Source: Neptunomonas sp.
GTDB taxonomy: Bacteria; Pseudomonadota; Gammaproteobacteria; Pseudomonadales; Balneatricaceae
Assembly (NCBI RefSeq): GCF_016744175.1
Contig: NZ_JADGEV010000044.1
Coordinates: forward strand, 1-35,150
Direction of reading: 5' to 3'
DNA length: 35,150 nucleotides
Shown: piece after piece, positions 25,801 through 33,882 of the stretch
How positions within the stretch are numbered: the first letter of the stretch is position 1
Layout: the number at the start of each line of letters is the position of its first letter
Position numbers and translations under genes: made by a program
The notes under the pieces: model-generated
Seen by the model: only the letters and a program-made list of their open reading frames with translations
Databases searched by the model: none
What the model was told of the DNA's origin: nothing

Positions 25801-27668
25801 ACATCTTTCACTTCATCCAGAACAACCGTTTCGTTCCCTTGATAAATAAGGGTGAAGTCGTGAATCCAGAAGATTTTCCCGTCGCCTCTTTGTACCGCAT
25901 AGGGGTGCTCCCCCACCACTTGCATGCCAAGGTTTTCCAATACAGGAATGACATCAGAAAGTATTAAGGGCTGGTCTGCATTAAATAGTTTGAAGCGTAA
26001 TATATCTTGGCTCTGTTCCAGAACACGGTAAAAGCTCATAGTGACTGGCGTGGTATCGTTGAGCTCCTCGATGCGCTGAATATCAAATACAGCACTGGTA
26101 ACTTTAAAATGTTCACGATAAGCACTGTTAAAAGCATTTCGATAACTATGTTGTAAATAATTACCTTTCTCTTCGCCACAGGCGTCCATCAATGCAGCAT
26201 GTAGCTCATCACCCCAATCACGAGAAATACTAATAATTTCTGTTTCGAGATCTGCCAAGTCAATTTCAATAGGGTTATCTGGATCTAAACGCAGAACAAA
26301 TTGAACTCGAGCAAGAATAGATTCACTAAACGTTGTTGTGAACTCTACATCACCAGAAGCGCACGCTTTGGCTAGAATTCCTTGAACTTGCACACGCAGT
26401 GCAGTATTGAAAATATCGCGTGGTACGTAGTACAAAAAAGTAGCAAATTGGTTGCAACGGTCCTGCCTATAGAGCAAACGAATACGGCGTCTGTCATGCA
26501 AACTGAAGACGCCCATCGATAACTCAAGAAGCTCCTCTTCGGTAGAAAGCATTAACTCATCACGAGGCAGATCGTTCATGATCTGCATTAGCTCTTTACC
26601 ATTGTGACTGCGTCGGTCAAATCCAGAGTGTTTAAGTACGTTTGCAGCTTTTCGCTCCATCACTGGAATAGTATCAATGGATTCAGAATAAACAGGTGAT
26701 GTATAAAGCCCAAAGAAACGGCATTTCCCTGTTACGTTACCATTCTCATCAAAACGCTTAATAATGACGCGATCCATATAAGCGGGGCGATGTACGCGGG
26801 AATAGTGCGCATCTTTTGCAAACATAATAATGCTTGGTTCTAGCAAAAAAGCTTGCTCTGCTGTACGTAGATCATCAAAGGCTCGCTCGTTACGCTCACC
26901 CGACTGTTTAATTTTTAATGTGCCTAACTCGCTTTCTGGGATACGGCTTACCGTACCCTCTTTAATACTAATTTCGTCATAGCCTAAAAATGTGAAACGA
27001 TCATTTAGCATCCATTTTAGGAATGCTTGGGCACCTTCAGCCTGATCTCCCTTTTGCTGCCCTAACTCATCTAATAAAGCATGAGCACGTGCCTGCATTT
27101 GAGGAAAGTCATCTACAACGATATGAATCTGATTCAGTACTTGTTGTAAGGAGGCAAGAATTGCTTTTAGTTCGGATACGTCACTGGTGCGGTCAATCTC
27201 AAGATAAATAAGTGCTTCAGCTTGAGCCGTACTATCTGCGGAATTGGTTAATTTTAGTAATTTGTCACCATCACGCTGGGTGAAAAGAATCTGGTTATGA
27301 ATCGTATGAATCACCAATCCACGACGATTCAGTTCTATACGAACTGAATCGACAAGAAACGGCATGTCTGATTGTAGAATCTCAATAACAGTATGCTGGG
27401 CACGCCAACCATGTTGCTCTAAATCCGGGTTATATACATGTACTTTAGGTTGAGCAGCATTGAAGCTTTGCAAAAATTGCCAGCAAGACAAAGTGGCGCC
27501 ATACAAGTTATCGAGTGATCGCTCGTTTAGCTCTTCTTTGGTCGTCGCTTGGTAATAATGTTGCGCGAAACCTCTAACAGCATCAAGGCGATCTGTTGGT
27601 AGTTTCGTACTTAAAAGGTCGGTCAGTGGAGCCAGCAAAGGATTGTTGTTGGATGCTAGTTCAGGCAT
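22860..27668 (-). CDS. gdhB: NAD-specific glutamate dehydrogenase, large (about 180-kDa) type
   Basis: 1602 residues, the standard length of the Bac_GDH (L-GDH180) family. It oxidises L-glutamate to 2-oxoglutarate and ammonia with NAD+, mainly for catabolism. N-terminal ACT-like regulatory regions cover roughly residues 1-700. The catalytic part contains RGGLRWSDRLEDYRTEVLG and VKNSVIVPVGAKGGFV (about 808-850), with the catalytic Lys expected there, and later the NAD-binding region (FSVVAVGDMAGDVFGNGMLL) and GGVDCSDHEVNIKILLN. Start MPELASNN at 27668 has only a weak ribosome site. It is last in a same-strand series TAXI receptor, TRAP permease, UspA, gdhB, which suggests uptake and breakdown of an amino-acid substrate. 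Confidence 0.96.
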   Translation of the reverse strand: MPELASNNNPLLAPLTDLLSTKLPTDRLDAVRGFAQHYYQATTKEELNERSLDNLYGATLSCWQFLQSFNAAQPKVHVYNPDLEQHGWRAQHTVIEILQSDMPFLVDSVRIELNRRGLVIHTIHNQILFTQRDGDKLLKLTNSADSTAQAEALIYLEIDRTSDVSELKAILASLQQVLNQIHIVVDDFPQMQARAHALLDELGQQKGDQAEGAQAFLKWMLNDRFTFLGYDEISIKEGTVSRIPESELGTLKIKQSGERNERAFDDLRTAEQAFLLEPSIIMFAKDAHYSRVHRPAYMDRVIIKRFDENGNVTGKCRFFGLYTSPVYSESIDTIPVMERKAANVLKHSGFDRRSHNGKELMQIMNDLPRDELMLSTEEELLELSMGVFSLHDRRRIRLLYRQDRCNQFATFLYYVPRDIFNTALRVQVQGILAKACASGDVEFTTTFSESILARVQFVLRLDPDNPIEIDLADLETEIISISRDWGDELHAALMDACGEEKGNYLQHSYRNAFNSAYREHFKVTSAVFDIQRIEELNDTTPVTMSFYRVLEQSQDILRFKLFNADQPLILSDVIPVLENLGMQVVGEHPYAVQRGDGKIFWIHDFTLIYQGNETVVLDEVKDVFHNAFASIWSGNAENDEFNHLVIGANLSWREVSMLRAYARYSKQIRFAFSQPYIAGTLARHIQVTKLLVALFRARLEPSRQGSAKVSALADRIESSIIDALDKVANINEDQILRRFLELIKATLRTSYFKQDENGEFKDYFAFKLNPHAINDMPLPRPMFEVFVYSARVEGVHLRGGKVARGGLRWSDRLEDYRTEVLGLVKAQQVKNSVIVPVGAKGGFVAKKLPSNGDREAWMAEGIASYQIFIRALLDITDNLVSGALVPPIDVVRHDEDDPYFVVAADKGTATFSDIANEIAEERGFWLGDAFASGGSQGYDHKGMGITARGAWESVKLHFRELGLDTQTEEFSVVAVGDMAGDVFGNGMLLSETIQLCAAFNHLHIFIDPTPDAASSFVERQRLFVLPRSSWEDYNAELISKGGGLFSRASKWIDISPQMKTRFDISEDRLSPNDLLTALLKAPVDLIWNGGIGTYVKATHETHAEVGDKANDSLRINGNQLRCRVLGEGGNLGFTQQGRMEFCLHGGKSNTDFIDNAGGVDCSDHEVNIKILLNEVVANGDMTVKQRNALLREMTDEVGTLVLKNNYKQAQAISVGHTHARRAMDEYILLINRLEAEGKLDRDLEFIPPDEVLQARKASGEGLTRPELSVLISYTKGELKEKLNVDSITKDEYLSRAIFTAFPQRLVDDFSPEIENHRLRGEIIATQVANDMVNSMGITFTERLCQISGASLADVAAAFVIARDVFGIDQLWTEIESLDNQVTSALQQQMMADLIRLIRRATYWFLRHQRPKIDVAAAVSQFRPGSLQISKQLSDLLKGEPRARWQQKHDDLVTAGVPSSLAAVVAGADNLYALLSIIQAAEQTGQSLERVAQIHFALGDNLELHWFDHQIKEIETNSHWESMSRDGFREDLTNHQQAITVNVLQSGTDDEEGDALVKEWLHNRHQLMQRWQHLLSEIRGSAQNNSAIFAVAIRELQELAQAR

Positions 27669-27707
27669 GGTTATTTATTTTTTAACCCAGTTTGGATGAT
27701 TAATTTT

Positions 27708-27742
27708 GCTCTGTAACGCTAGCACTGCTGCGGTCACAGAGC
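27708..27742. repeat. Imperfect hairpin between uspA and gdhB
   Basis: GCTCTGTAACGC (27708-27719) and GCGGTCACAGAGC (27730-27742) can pair around a 10-nt loop with one bulge and a mismatch. In the direction of transcription it is followed by AAAATT rather than T's, so it is not a standard terminator. It may be an RNA-processing or stability element between the two genes. Confidence 0.4.
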
Positions 27743-27748
27743 GCATGA

Positions 27749-28183
27749 TTAGTTAGTCTTTAATAGAAGCACAGAACATTTAGCACGTTCGGCTACTCTT
27801 GCAGATACAGAACCCAGTAAAAACTCGTCAATTTTAGAGCGATGGTGTGCAGGCATAATAACTAAATTAATCTCTTTAGAGGAGATGTAATGAACAATAG
27901 TATCTGCCGGCGAACCTTCGTATACACGTAGTGTAGGCTGTATTTCAGAAGGCACCACTTTATGTGCATATTCCTGTAATTTTCTTGCCACCTCTTTTAC
28001 TGCTTTGTTGTGATCTTTTTCACTAAAATATGAAGCTACAAATGAGTTTGTGAATCCCGGCACAACGGTGATCATGTGTAACTCTGATCCGTTTTCCTGT
28101 ACTTCGCGTAATGCCAATTTTAGTGCCTGCTCGGCAAAAGCTGGTTCATTTAAGTCTATGGGGACGAGTACTTTATTAAACAT
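27749..28183 (-). CDS. Universal stress protein, UspA family, nucleotide motif altered
   Basis: 144 residues, single Usp domain starting MFNKVLVPIDLNEPAF. The C-terminal nucleotide-binding motif of ATP-binding Usps is G-x2-G-x9-G-S/T. Here the end of it is present (FLLGSVSARVAERAKCSVLLLK), but the first part reads PAHHRSK in place of GxHGRSG, so ATP binding is doubtful. It lies between the TRAP permease and gdhB on the same strand. Usp proteins are known partners of TRAP transporters (TeaD of the ectoine system), which regulate uptake. A similar role here is inferred. Confidence 0.88.
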   Translation of the reverse strand: MFNKVLVPIDLNEPAFAEQALKLALREVQENGSELHMITVVPGFTNSFVASYFSEKDHNKAVKEVARKLQEYAHKVVPSEIQPTLRVYEGSPADTIVHYISSKEINLVIMPAHHRSKIDEFLLGSVSARVAERAKCSVLLLKTN

Positions 28184-28251
28184 CGCTCATACCTCTTGGA
28201 TAGAACGTATCCATACCATAGCGGTAAGGATACATCTATATATCAAATAGT

Positions 28252-30888
28252 TTAGTTTGCATGCACTGGATTAGTGAGTACGGCTGAAGGCTTTTTACGG
28301 CGTCGTTGCAATAAAACAATGAGTGCCAGTAAAACAAGAGCAGGAATATAGACCCACTGTTTAGCAGGCTGTGCTTGTGGCACTTCTACGCCAGTAATTA
28401 CTTGATCAAAAGCCAACCCTGCTTTTTCGGCTGGGCTGTCGTAGCCCACATAGTCTATTATTGTTTTTCCTTTACTGCTGATTAAAGCTAAACCGGCTGA
28501 GTCTAGTCGTGATACGCCATCCTCGCCCTCACCTAATGAAATTCGTGCCATAAATGAGCGCTGATTGCCTACGTCATCTTCACCATCGATCCAGAGACGC
28601 AAAGGCGTACCTGATGCAATGGAGTCAGCAGATTGTACTAATTCTGTCGGTGAAACTTGTTGATGGGGAGGCACCATCTGATCCATCCAAAAACCCGGTC
28701 GGAACAGAGAAAATGCTACCAAGATAAGCAGTACAGATTCATACCAACGGTTACGGACGATAAAGAACCCTTGTGTAGCAGCGGTAAAGATCAGTATGGC
28801 AATGGTGGCAACAATGAAGGTTTGAATACCCTGCAACCAAGTCACATTGATCAATAACAAATCAGTATTGAAAATAAACAAGAATGGTAAGACTGCGGTA
28901 CGTAAGCTGTAGTTAAATGCGACAAAGCCTGTCTTTATGGGATCACCACCTGATACGGCAGCTGCAGCAAAAGAAGCTAATCCAACAGGGGGGGTTACAT
29001 CAGCCATAATGCCAAAGTAAAACACAAACAAGTGAACAGCGATAAGTGGAACAATTAAGCCAGACTCTTGCCCAAGTGACACAACAACAGGCGCTAAAAG
29101 TGATGAAACTACAATGTAGTTAGCCGTCGTTGGTAACCCCATACCGAGTATTAAGCTCAGTACAGCAGTTAACATCAGCATGAGTAATAAATTCCCCATT
29201 GAGAGGATCTCAACTAAGTCAGCCAATACGGAACCAACACCTGTTTGCGACACGGCACCCACAATAATGCCGGCGGTTGCTGTTGCAATACCGATTCCGA
29301 TCATGTTTCGAGCACCGACTATCAGGCCGTCCACCAGCTCATTAGCGCCTTTACGTAGCTGATGAGACACATTTTCTTGCTGGCGAAAAAAAGCCATTAA
29401 TGGGCGTTGTGTTACCAGAATAACAATCATTAATACGGTTGCCCAAAAGGCAGACAGTCCTGGTGATAAGCGCTCAATCATTAAGCACCATACCAAAACA
29501 ACAACAGGGAGTAAGAAATGCAGCCCTGATTTTACGGTTGGACCTACTTCAGGTAACTGAATCATAGGAGATTGAGGGTCATCTAACGTAAGGTCAGGTA
29601 CTGATGAGGCAAAGCGCACAAGGTATAAGTAAACGACTACTAATAATGCTGCAATTACCAACCCGGATGATGCACCAAAGGTTGGTTTTATCCAACCAAT
29701 CCCATAGTAAACAACCGCAGCAATAACAGCCGTCACAACAAAGCCAGTAAGCAAGCCTAAAATACGTAGATGCCAAGGTTTAATAGCCCCACGACGTGGT
29801 AAACCTTGCATTTCAAGCTTCAAAGCTTCTAAGTGCACAATGTAAACAAGCGCAATATAGGAGATGAGAGCAGGCAAAAATGCATGAGTTATTACCTCAA
29901 CATAAGAGATCCCAACATACTCCACCATTAAGAACGCCGCAGCGCCCATAACGGGAGGCATAATTTGCCCGTTTACAGAAGAAGCGACTTCTACAGCCCC
30001 TGCTTTCTCAGATGAAAAGCCAACTCGTTTCATCATAGGAATAGTAAACGTACCGGTCGTCACTACGTTTGCAATCGAAGAACCTGAAATAAGTCCTGTT
30101 AGTCCAGACGCAACAACGGCTGCTTTTGCTGGGCCGCCACGCATATGTCCTAGTAAAGAGAATGCAACTTGGATGAAGTAGTTCCCTGCCCCCGCTTTAT
30201 CTAGCAATGCACCAAATAAAACAAACAGGAATACAAAACCAGATGACACCCCAAGTGCAATACCAAAAACGCCTTCGGTCGTTAACCATTGGTGATTAAC
30301 AAGCTCTTTTAGTGTAACGCCTTTGTGAGCGATGATGTCCGGCATATAAGGGCCGGCCAGTGAATAGGTTAAAAACACAATAGCCACAATCATCAAGGGT
30401 GGGCCAAGCGTTCGGCGAGCCGCTTCTAGCAGTAAAAGTAAACCCGCAATAGAAACAACCAAATCTTGTGTATTAGGAAGGCCTGGACGGCTTACAAGCT
30501 GCTCATAAAACAAGAAAATATATGACGCACAAAAAGCAGCAATGAGACTCAGTATTATATCGTTAATCGGTACACGGTGGTGTGGTGAATTGGCCAAGGC
30601 AGGGTAAGCCGTAAACGCCAAGAACATTGCAAAGCCCAAATGAATAGCGCGGACTTCGGTGTCATTAAAAATGCCAAAACTGCCAATGACAGGCCAGTCA
30701 TAAAAAGGTAAAGGGGATGCTATCCATAGCTGAAAAAGAGACCAAAATAATGCAGTACCTAAAAGAAGTTTGCCTTGCCAGCCATGAGGGATTCTGGCAC
30801 CAGTATCACTGGCAGCAACCATTTCCTGTAGTTCTTTTTCATCGAGTTCAGTTTGCGAGTTTTTGTTTTGATTGCGCAAATTCGTCAT
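28252..30888 (-). CDS. TRAP transporter fused permease (4TM/12TM type, DUF3394)
   Basis: 878 residues. It is the fused small-plus-large membrane subunit typical of TAXI-TRAP systems. After a charged cytoplasmic N-terminus come about four helices of the small (DctQ-like) unit, then the large (DctM-like) unit with VASGLTGLISGSSIANVVTTG and GQIMPPVMGAAAFLM in its first half and LGMGLPTTANYIVVSS and ADVTPPVGLASFAAAA in its second, the inverted-repeat signature loops. The C-terminus (about 700-878) is DUF3394, with a PDZ-like segment YVGYDSPAEKAGL and a last membrane helix ending in RRRKK. It moves an organic acid into the cell with Na+ or H+. GGGAG lies 7 nt before the ATG. Confidence 0.95.
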   Translation of the reverse strand: MTNLRNQNKNSQTELDEKELQEMVAASDTGARIPHGWQGKLLLGTALFWSLFQLWIASPLPFYDWPVIGSFGIFNDTEVRAIHLGFAMFLAFTAYPALANSPHHRVPINDIILSLIAAFCASYIFLFYEQLVSRPGLPNTQDLVVSIAGLLLLLEAARRTLGPPLMIVAIVFLTYSLAGPYMPDIIAHKGVTLKELVNHQWLTTEGVFGIALGVSSGFVFLFVLFGALLDKAGAGNYFIQVAFSLLGHMRGGPAKAAVVASGLTGLISGSSIANVVTTGTFTIPMMKRVGFSSEKAGAVEVASSVNGQIMPPVMGAAAFLMVEYVGISYVEVITHAFLPALISYIALVYIVHLEALKLEMQGLPRRGAIKPWHLRILGLLTGFVVTAVIAAVVYYGIGWIKPTFGASSGLVIAALLVVVYLYLVRFASSVPDLTLDDPQSPMIQLPEVGPTVKSGLHFLLPVVVLVWCLMIERLSPGLSAFWATVLMIVILVTQRPLMAFFRQQENVSHQLRKGANELVDGLIVGARNMIGIGIATATAGIIVGAVSQTGVGSVLADLVEILSMGNLLLMLMLTAVLSLILGMGLPTTANYIVVSSLLAPVVVSLGQESGLIVPLIAVHLFVFYFGIMADVTPPVGLASFAAAAVSGGDPIKTGFVAFNYSLRTAVLPFLFIFNTDLLLINVTWLQGIQTFIVATIAILIFTAATQGFFIVRNRWYESVLLILVAFSLFRPGFWMDQMVPPHQQVSPTELVQSADSIASGTPLRLWIDGEDDVGNQRSFMARISLGEGEDGVSRLDSAGLALISSKGKTIIDYVGYDSPAEKAGLAFDQVITGVEVPQAQPAKQWVYIPALVLLALIVLLQRRRKKPSAVLTNPVHAN

Positions 30889-30920
30889 ATTCAGCTCCCA
30901 GAAGTGGAATCAGGAATAAG

Positions 30921-30949
30921 AAAGAAGGAGTGCAAAGCACTCCTTCTTT
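30921..30949 (-). terminator. Attenuator-type hairpin between TAXI receptor and TRAP permease
   Basis: A perfect 13-bp stem (AAAGAAGGAGTGC 30921-30933 and its complement 30937-30949) with a 3-nt loop lies 13 bp after the receptor stop. In the minus direction it ends in TTCTTT followed by CTTATT, a moderate U-rich tail. Its place after the binding-protein gene fits partial termination or mRNA protection, which keeps receptor level above permease level. Confidence 0.75.
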
Positions 30950-30962
30950 GGCTAGTTGTAAA

Positions 30963-31946
30963 TTACATCCAGCCTTTTTCTTTGTAGTAACGAACCGCAC
31001 CTTCATGTAAAGGAGCCGATAGGCCGTTTGCGATCATATCTTTAGGGTTAAGATTTGCAAAAGCTGGGTGCAGCTTTTTGAAACGGCTAAAGTTATCAAA
31101 TACAGATTTAACAACGAGGTAAACGGTATCAGCATCAACCTTAGCAGATGTCACCATAGTGGCAGCATTACCGAACGTCAGTACATCTGTATCAGAACCT
31201 TTATACATGCCGCCTTTGATGGTTGCAGGTGCATAGTAAGCGTTTTCTGAAATAAGCTTGTCGATGATAGCGCCAGTTACAGGGATCACTTTCGCATTAC
31301 AAGAAGTTGTTGCTTCTTTAATTGCGCCTGATGGATGTCCAACAGAGTAAATCATGACATCAATTTTGTTATCACACAGCGCTTGAGCTTGCTCTGACGC
31401 TTTTAGTTCTGCTGCTAGCTTGAACGACTCACGCGTCCAGCCCTTTTTATCCATCAGAACTTCCATTGTACCGCGAGTACCAGAGCCTGGGTTTTGCAGG
31501 TTAACACGCTTACCAACGAGGTCATCGAAAGATTTAACACCTGAATCGGCACGTGCAACAACAGTAAATGGTTCATTGTGGACTGCAAAAAGTGCACGCA
31601 AATCAGTGAATGCGCCTTGCTTCTCAAATGACTTATGCGTTGTTCCTTCCAGTGCATAGTTCTGCCAATCAGATTGCGCCATACCCATATCCTGCTGCCC
31701 TTGACGGATAGCATTAATATTAGCAACAGAACCGCCCGTAGATGGAGCTGTACATTTAACGCCGTGATCATCAGTTCCACGGTTAACCAGACGACAGATA
31801 GACTGACCAACAACGTAATAAACCCCAGTCTGACCACCGGTTCCGATAGTTACGTAGGTTTGTTCTGCAGCGACTGCTCCAAAAGAAGCGGATAAGCCCA
31901 CAGCGGAGGATAGAAGCGTAGTAGCAAGTTTACTTTTAAGAGACAT
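30963..31946 (-). CDS. TAXI-family TRAP solute receptor
   Basis: 327 residues with a signal peptide (cleavage after GAVAA, about residue 27). The mature start TYVTIGTGGQTGVYYVVGQSICRLVN is the TAXI signature. Further family segments are GGSVANINAIRQGQQDMGMAQSD and NPGSGTRGTME. It captures the substrate in the periplasm for the fused permease downstream. Some TAXI receptors bind glutamate or other organic acids; the presence of gdhB further down makes glutamate a reasonable guess here. A good ribosome site (AAGGAT) precedes the ATG. There are no genes upstream on this strand for 330 bp, so the operon promoter is likely in 31950-32200. Confidence 0.95.
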   Translation of the reverse strand: MSLKSKLATTLLSSAVGLSASFGAVAAEQTYVTIGTGGQTGVYYVVGQSICRLVNRGTDDHGVKCTAPSTGGSVANINAIRQGQQDMGMAQSDWQNYALEGTTHKSFEKQGAFTDLRALFAVHNEPFTVVARADSGVKSFDDLVGKRVNLQNPGSGTRGTMEVLMDKKGWTRESFKLAAELKASEQAQALCDNKIDVMIYSVGHPSGAIKEATTSCNAKVIPVTGAIIDKLISENAYYAPATIKGGMYKGSDTDVLTFGNAATMVTSAKVDADTVYLVVKSVFDNFSRFKKLHPAFANLNPKDMIANGLSAPLHEGAVRYYKEKGWM

Positions 31947-32280
31947 GGTAATCCTTCTTATCGTTATGTTCCCGTAAGGGAGTTGCGTGAAGTCATTTCA
32001 GCCGTACGAAATACGGATTAAAAGCTGTAAAGCAAATACCTAACAGCATGACCCCTGCTTCCTACGTCGAGGAAGTAGGTACAACATACGAGAAACAGCA
32101 CGACGAGAAGACCGCCTTCCATGCCAATTACACCTCCTAACGTGCCAATACTAAGAATAAGTACATCAAGAGCCAATAATCAGGCTATTTATTGTCCCCT
32201 TTAATGATCCTTGGGTTCTTCGTCGAAGCTTCGAGTACCTAACGTGCCGTATGGAGACTAAGCTATATTTGATAGAAAAT
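31947..32280. other. 334-bp gene-free region upstream of the TRAP operon
   Basis: No frame is convincingly coding. It contains a 12-bp palindrome TCGAAGCTTCGA (32223-32234) and a small hairpin around 32059-32076 (TTCCT / AGGAA). It should hold the promoter of the TAXI-TRAP operon, but no -35/-10 pair is clear enough to mark. Confidence 0.5.
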
Positions 32281-32500
32281 TCACTTGGACGTTTTATTTA
32301 GTTTCAATTGCTGTTCTAAACTTTTCAAGTCTCCTCGCCCCCAAACATTGGACACCTTCTCGCCAAAAAGCGTGAATAGTGCCCACGCTTTTCCTGACCT
32401 AAAGAACCACGAAATGTAAAATCGTCATGCAATACATCCGGGCATCCCATAGCAATTGGTAAAATTTTTCAACTTGATCGCGAAGTCTATTCAAACTCAT
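32281..32500 (-). pseudogene. Decayed SnoaL-like (NTF2-fold) ester cyclase pseudogene
   Basis: The minus strand holds three pieces of one protein in different frames. Piece 1, from ATG 32500: MSLNRLRDQVEKFYQLLWD. Piece 2: PDVLHDDFTFRGSLGQEKRG. Piece 3: FTLFGEKVSNVWGRGDLKSL followed by a stop at 32281. In that order they match the start, middle and end of SnoaL-like ester cyclase proteins. About 8-10 codons are missing between pieces 1 and 2 and roughly 55 between pieces 2 and 3, with frame changes. It starts 18 bp after the TehB-like gene and may once have been co-transcribed with it. Confidence 0.7.
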
Positions 32501-32518
32501 AACCTAGTACGGACGGAA

Positions 32519-33085
32519 TTAGCTAGGTTTTCGCGCCAGTATGGTAGCAAACTGCAATTTTGCTCCATTGTGCATAGTACCTACATCTTCATTGTACTTA
32601 ACCTGCTCCCACCCTCGATAAGCCTCACTCAATTGCCCTGCTTTTAGGGTAAAAGGAAAAGGTACTGGGCATGGTGTTTCTTCAGTGTTCATGGCGCAAA
32701 CAATTAGATTATAACCACCAGCTATAGTGCGGTCCTGCATATCAGAAATAACAGCATCAACACGAGCAGGATCGAGAAACATTAAGGTTACGGTGCAGGC
32801 AATAAAACCATAGTCCTCTCCAAGGCTTGCATTGTTAATGTCGTACACGTGGGCTTTAATATTGCTCATCTTCTCTTCAAGAATAATGCTTTTCAGCATA
32901 TCAATGGCACCGGGATTCGTATCTATGGCTGTAACGTTAAACCCGAGTTGGCCGAGATACACCGCATTACGTCCATTAGAACAACCCATATCTAACGCAT
33001 CGGTCGGTTCAATAACTTTGCACGCCTCTACCACTTCACTATGCGCAGGATTTAAGCCATAACGGCTATTTAGATCAATTGTCAT
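32519..33085 (-). CDS. TehB-like SAM-dependent methyltransferase
   Basis: 188 residues from ATG 33085; a GTG at 33094 would add three. The SAM-binding motif I is ALDMGCSNGRNAVYLGQLGF, close to TehB's 'DLGCGxGRNxxYL', followed by the acidic motif VTAIDTNPGAI. The C-terminal half has FPFTLKAGQLSEAYRGWEQV and LQFATILARK, also TehB-like. TehB methylates tellurite and related chalcogen compounds; whether this protein does so is not shown. No TehA is adjacent. It lies between the LysE exporter and the SnoaL-like pseudogene, all on the minus strand. Confidence 0.82.
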   Translation of the reverse strand: MTIDLNSRYGLNPAHSEVVEACKVIEPTDALDMGCSNGRNAVYLGQLGFNVTAIDTNPGAIDMLKSIILEEKMSNIKAHVYDINNASLGEDYGFIACTVTLMFLDPARVDAVISDMQDRTIAGGYNLIVCAMNTEETPCPVPFPFTLKAGQLSEAYRGWEQVKYNEDVGTMHNGAKLQFATILARKPS

Positions 33086-33191
33086 GGGAACCACTTAGTT
33101 TTTAAAAATGAGGGCTATTATCTTACGCCTTATATCGCCTGATTAAATAAAGTGCGAGTCATTCTTCCTGTTATTCCTTTTAAAAAATGAC

Positions 33192-33803
33192 TCAGGACAG
33201 GGTGACAACTCTTAGAGCCAGTCCTACTAATACGATGCCACTTATCTTATCTATCATGGCAGATTGTTGCTGCAGCTTATCAATGATACGAGAATGAGAT
33301 AATACGATAGCTACGGTGATGTACCAAAAGCTATCAATGGATACTACTGTGCCAAGCATGATTAACTGGTCAGCTAAGGTTAAATCGACAGTGACAAACT
33401 GAGAAAAAAGCGCAATGAAGAAAATAGCTAGTTTCGGGTTTAGAAGGGAAACCATTATTCCATCCCTCGCCACTTCGATAAGAGGTGCTGATGTATTATC
33501 AATACGAAAGTGGTTACCTCCCTTTGATCGTATTGCCTTCACCCCCATCCAAGCCAGATAAACAGCACCAATGTAAGTGATAAGTTTATATAGCACGGGA
33601 ATTTCTGTTACCAGTACCGCTAGCCCCCATATGGTTAGCACTGCCCATACGGCGAGTCCCAAAGCATGTGTAATTGAAACAAGAATGCCATGAATACGTC
33701 CATTACATAGCGTATGGCGTAATACAACGGCTAGACTTGGGCCTGGTGAAACCGCGCCAAGACAACATATAGCAACGAGAGAGAGCCATGTGGCTAGGGT
33801 CAT
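33192..33803 (-). CDS. LysE/RhtB-family amino-acid exporter
   Basis: 203 residues with six predicted membrane helices. The family start is ATWLSLVAICCLGAVSPGPSLAVVLRHTL, including the conserved GxxPGP. A second conserved block is GIMVSLLNPKLAIFFIALFSQF. It would export amino acids or derivatives such as homoserine or threonine. ATG at 33803 is chosen because AAGGTAA lies about 7 nt upstream; TTG at 33821 is less likely. The LysR regulator gene lies upstream on the same strand, 79 bp away, and may control it. Confidence 0.88.
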   Translation of the reverse strand: MTLATWLSLVAICCLGAVSPGPSLAVVLRHTLCNGRIHGILVSITHALGLAVWAVLTIWGLAVLVTEIPVLYKLITYIGAVYLAWMGVKAIRSKGGNHFRIDNTSAPLIEVARDGIMVSLLNPKLAIFFIALFSQFVTVDLTLADQLIMLGTVVSIDSFWYITVAIVLSHSRIIDKLQQQSAMIDKISGIVLVGLALRVVTLS

Positions 33804-33882
33804 GGTGTTTACCTTGATCAATTTAGTTGCACTAGTTTATGCAAAATCAAGGTATGCGAGAAATGCAAATATAGAATGACTG

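Noticed and set aside
32223-32234. 12-bp palindrome TCGAAGCTTCGA upstream of the TRAP operon
   Set aside because: Perfect but isolated, more than 270 bp from the nearest start, and without a matching second copy or known binding protein.
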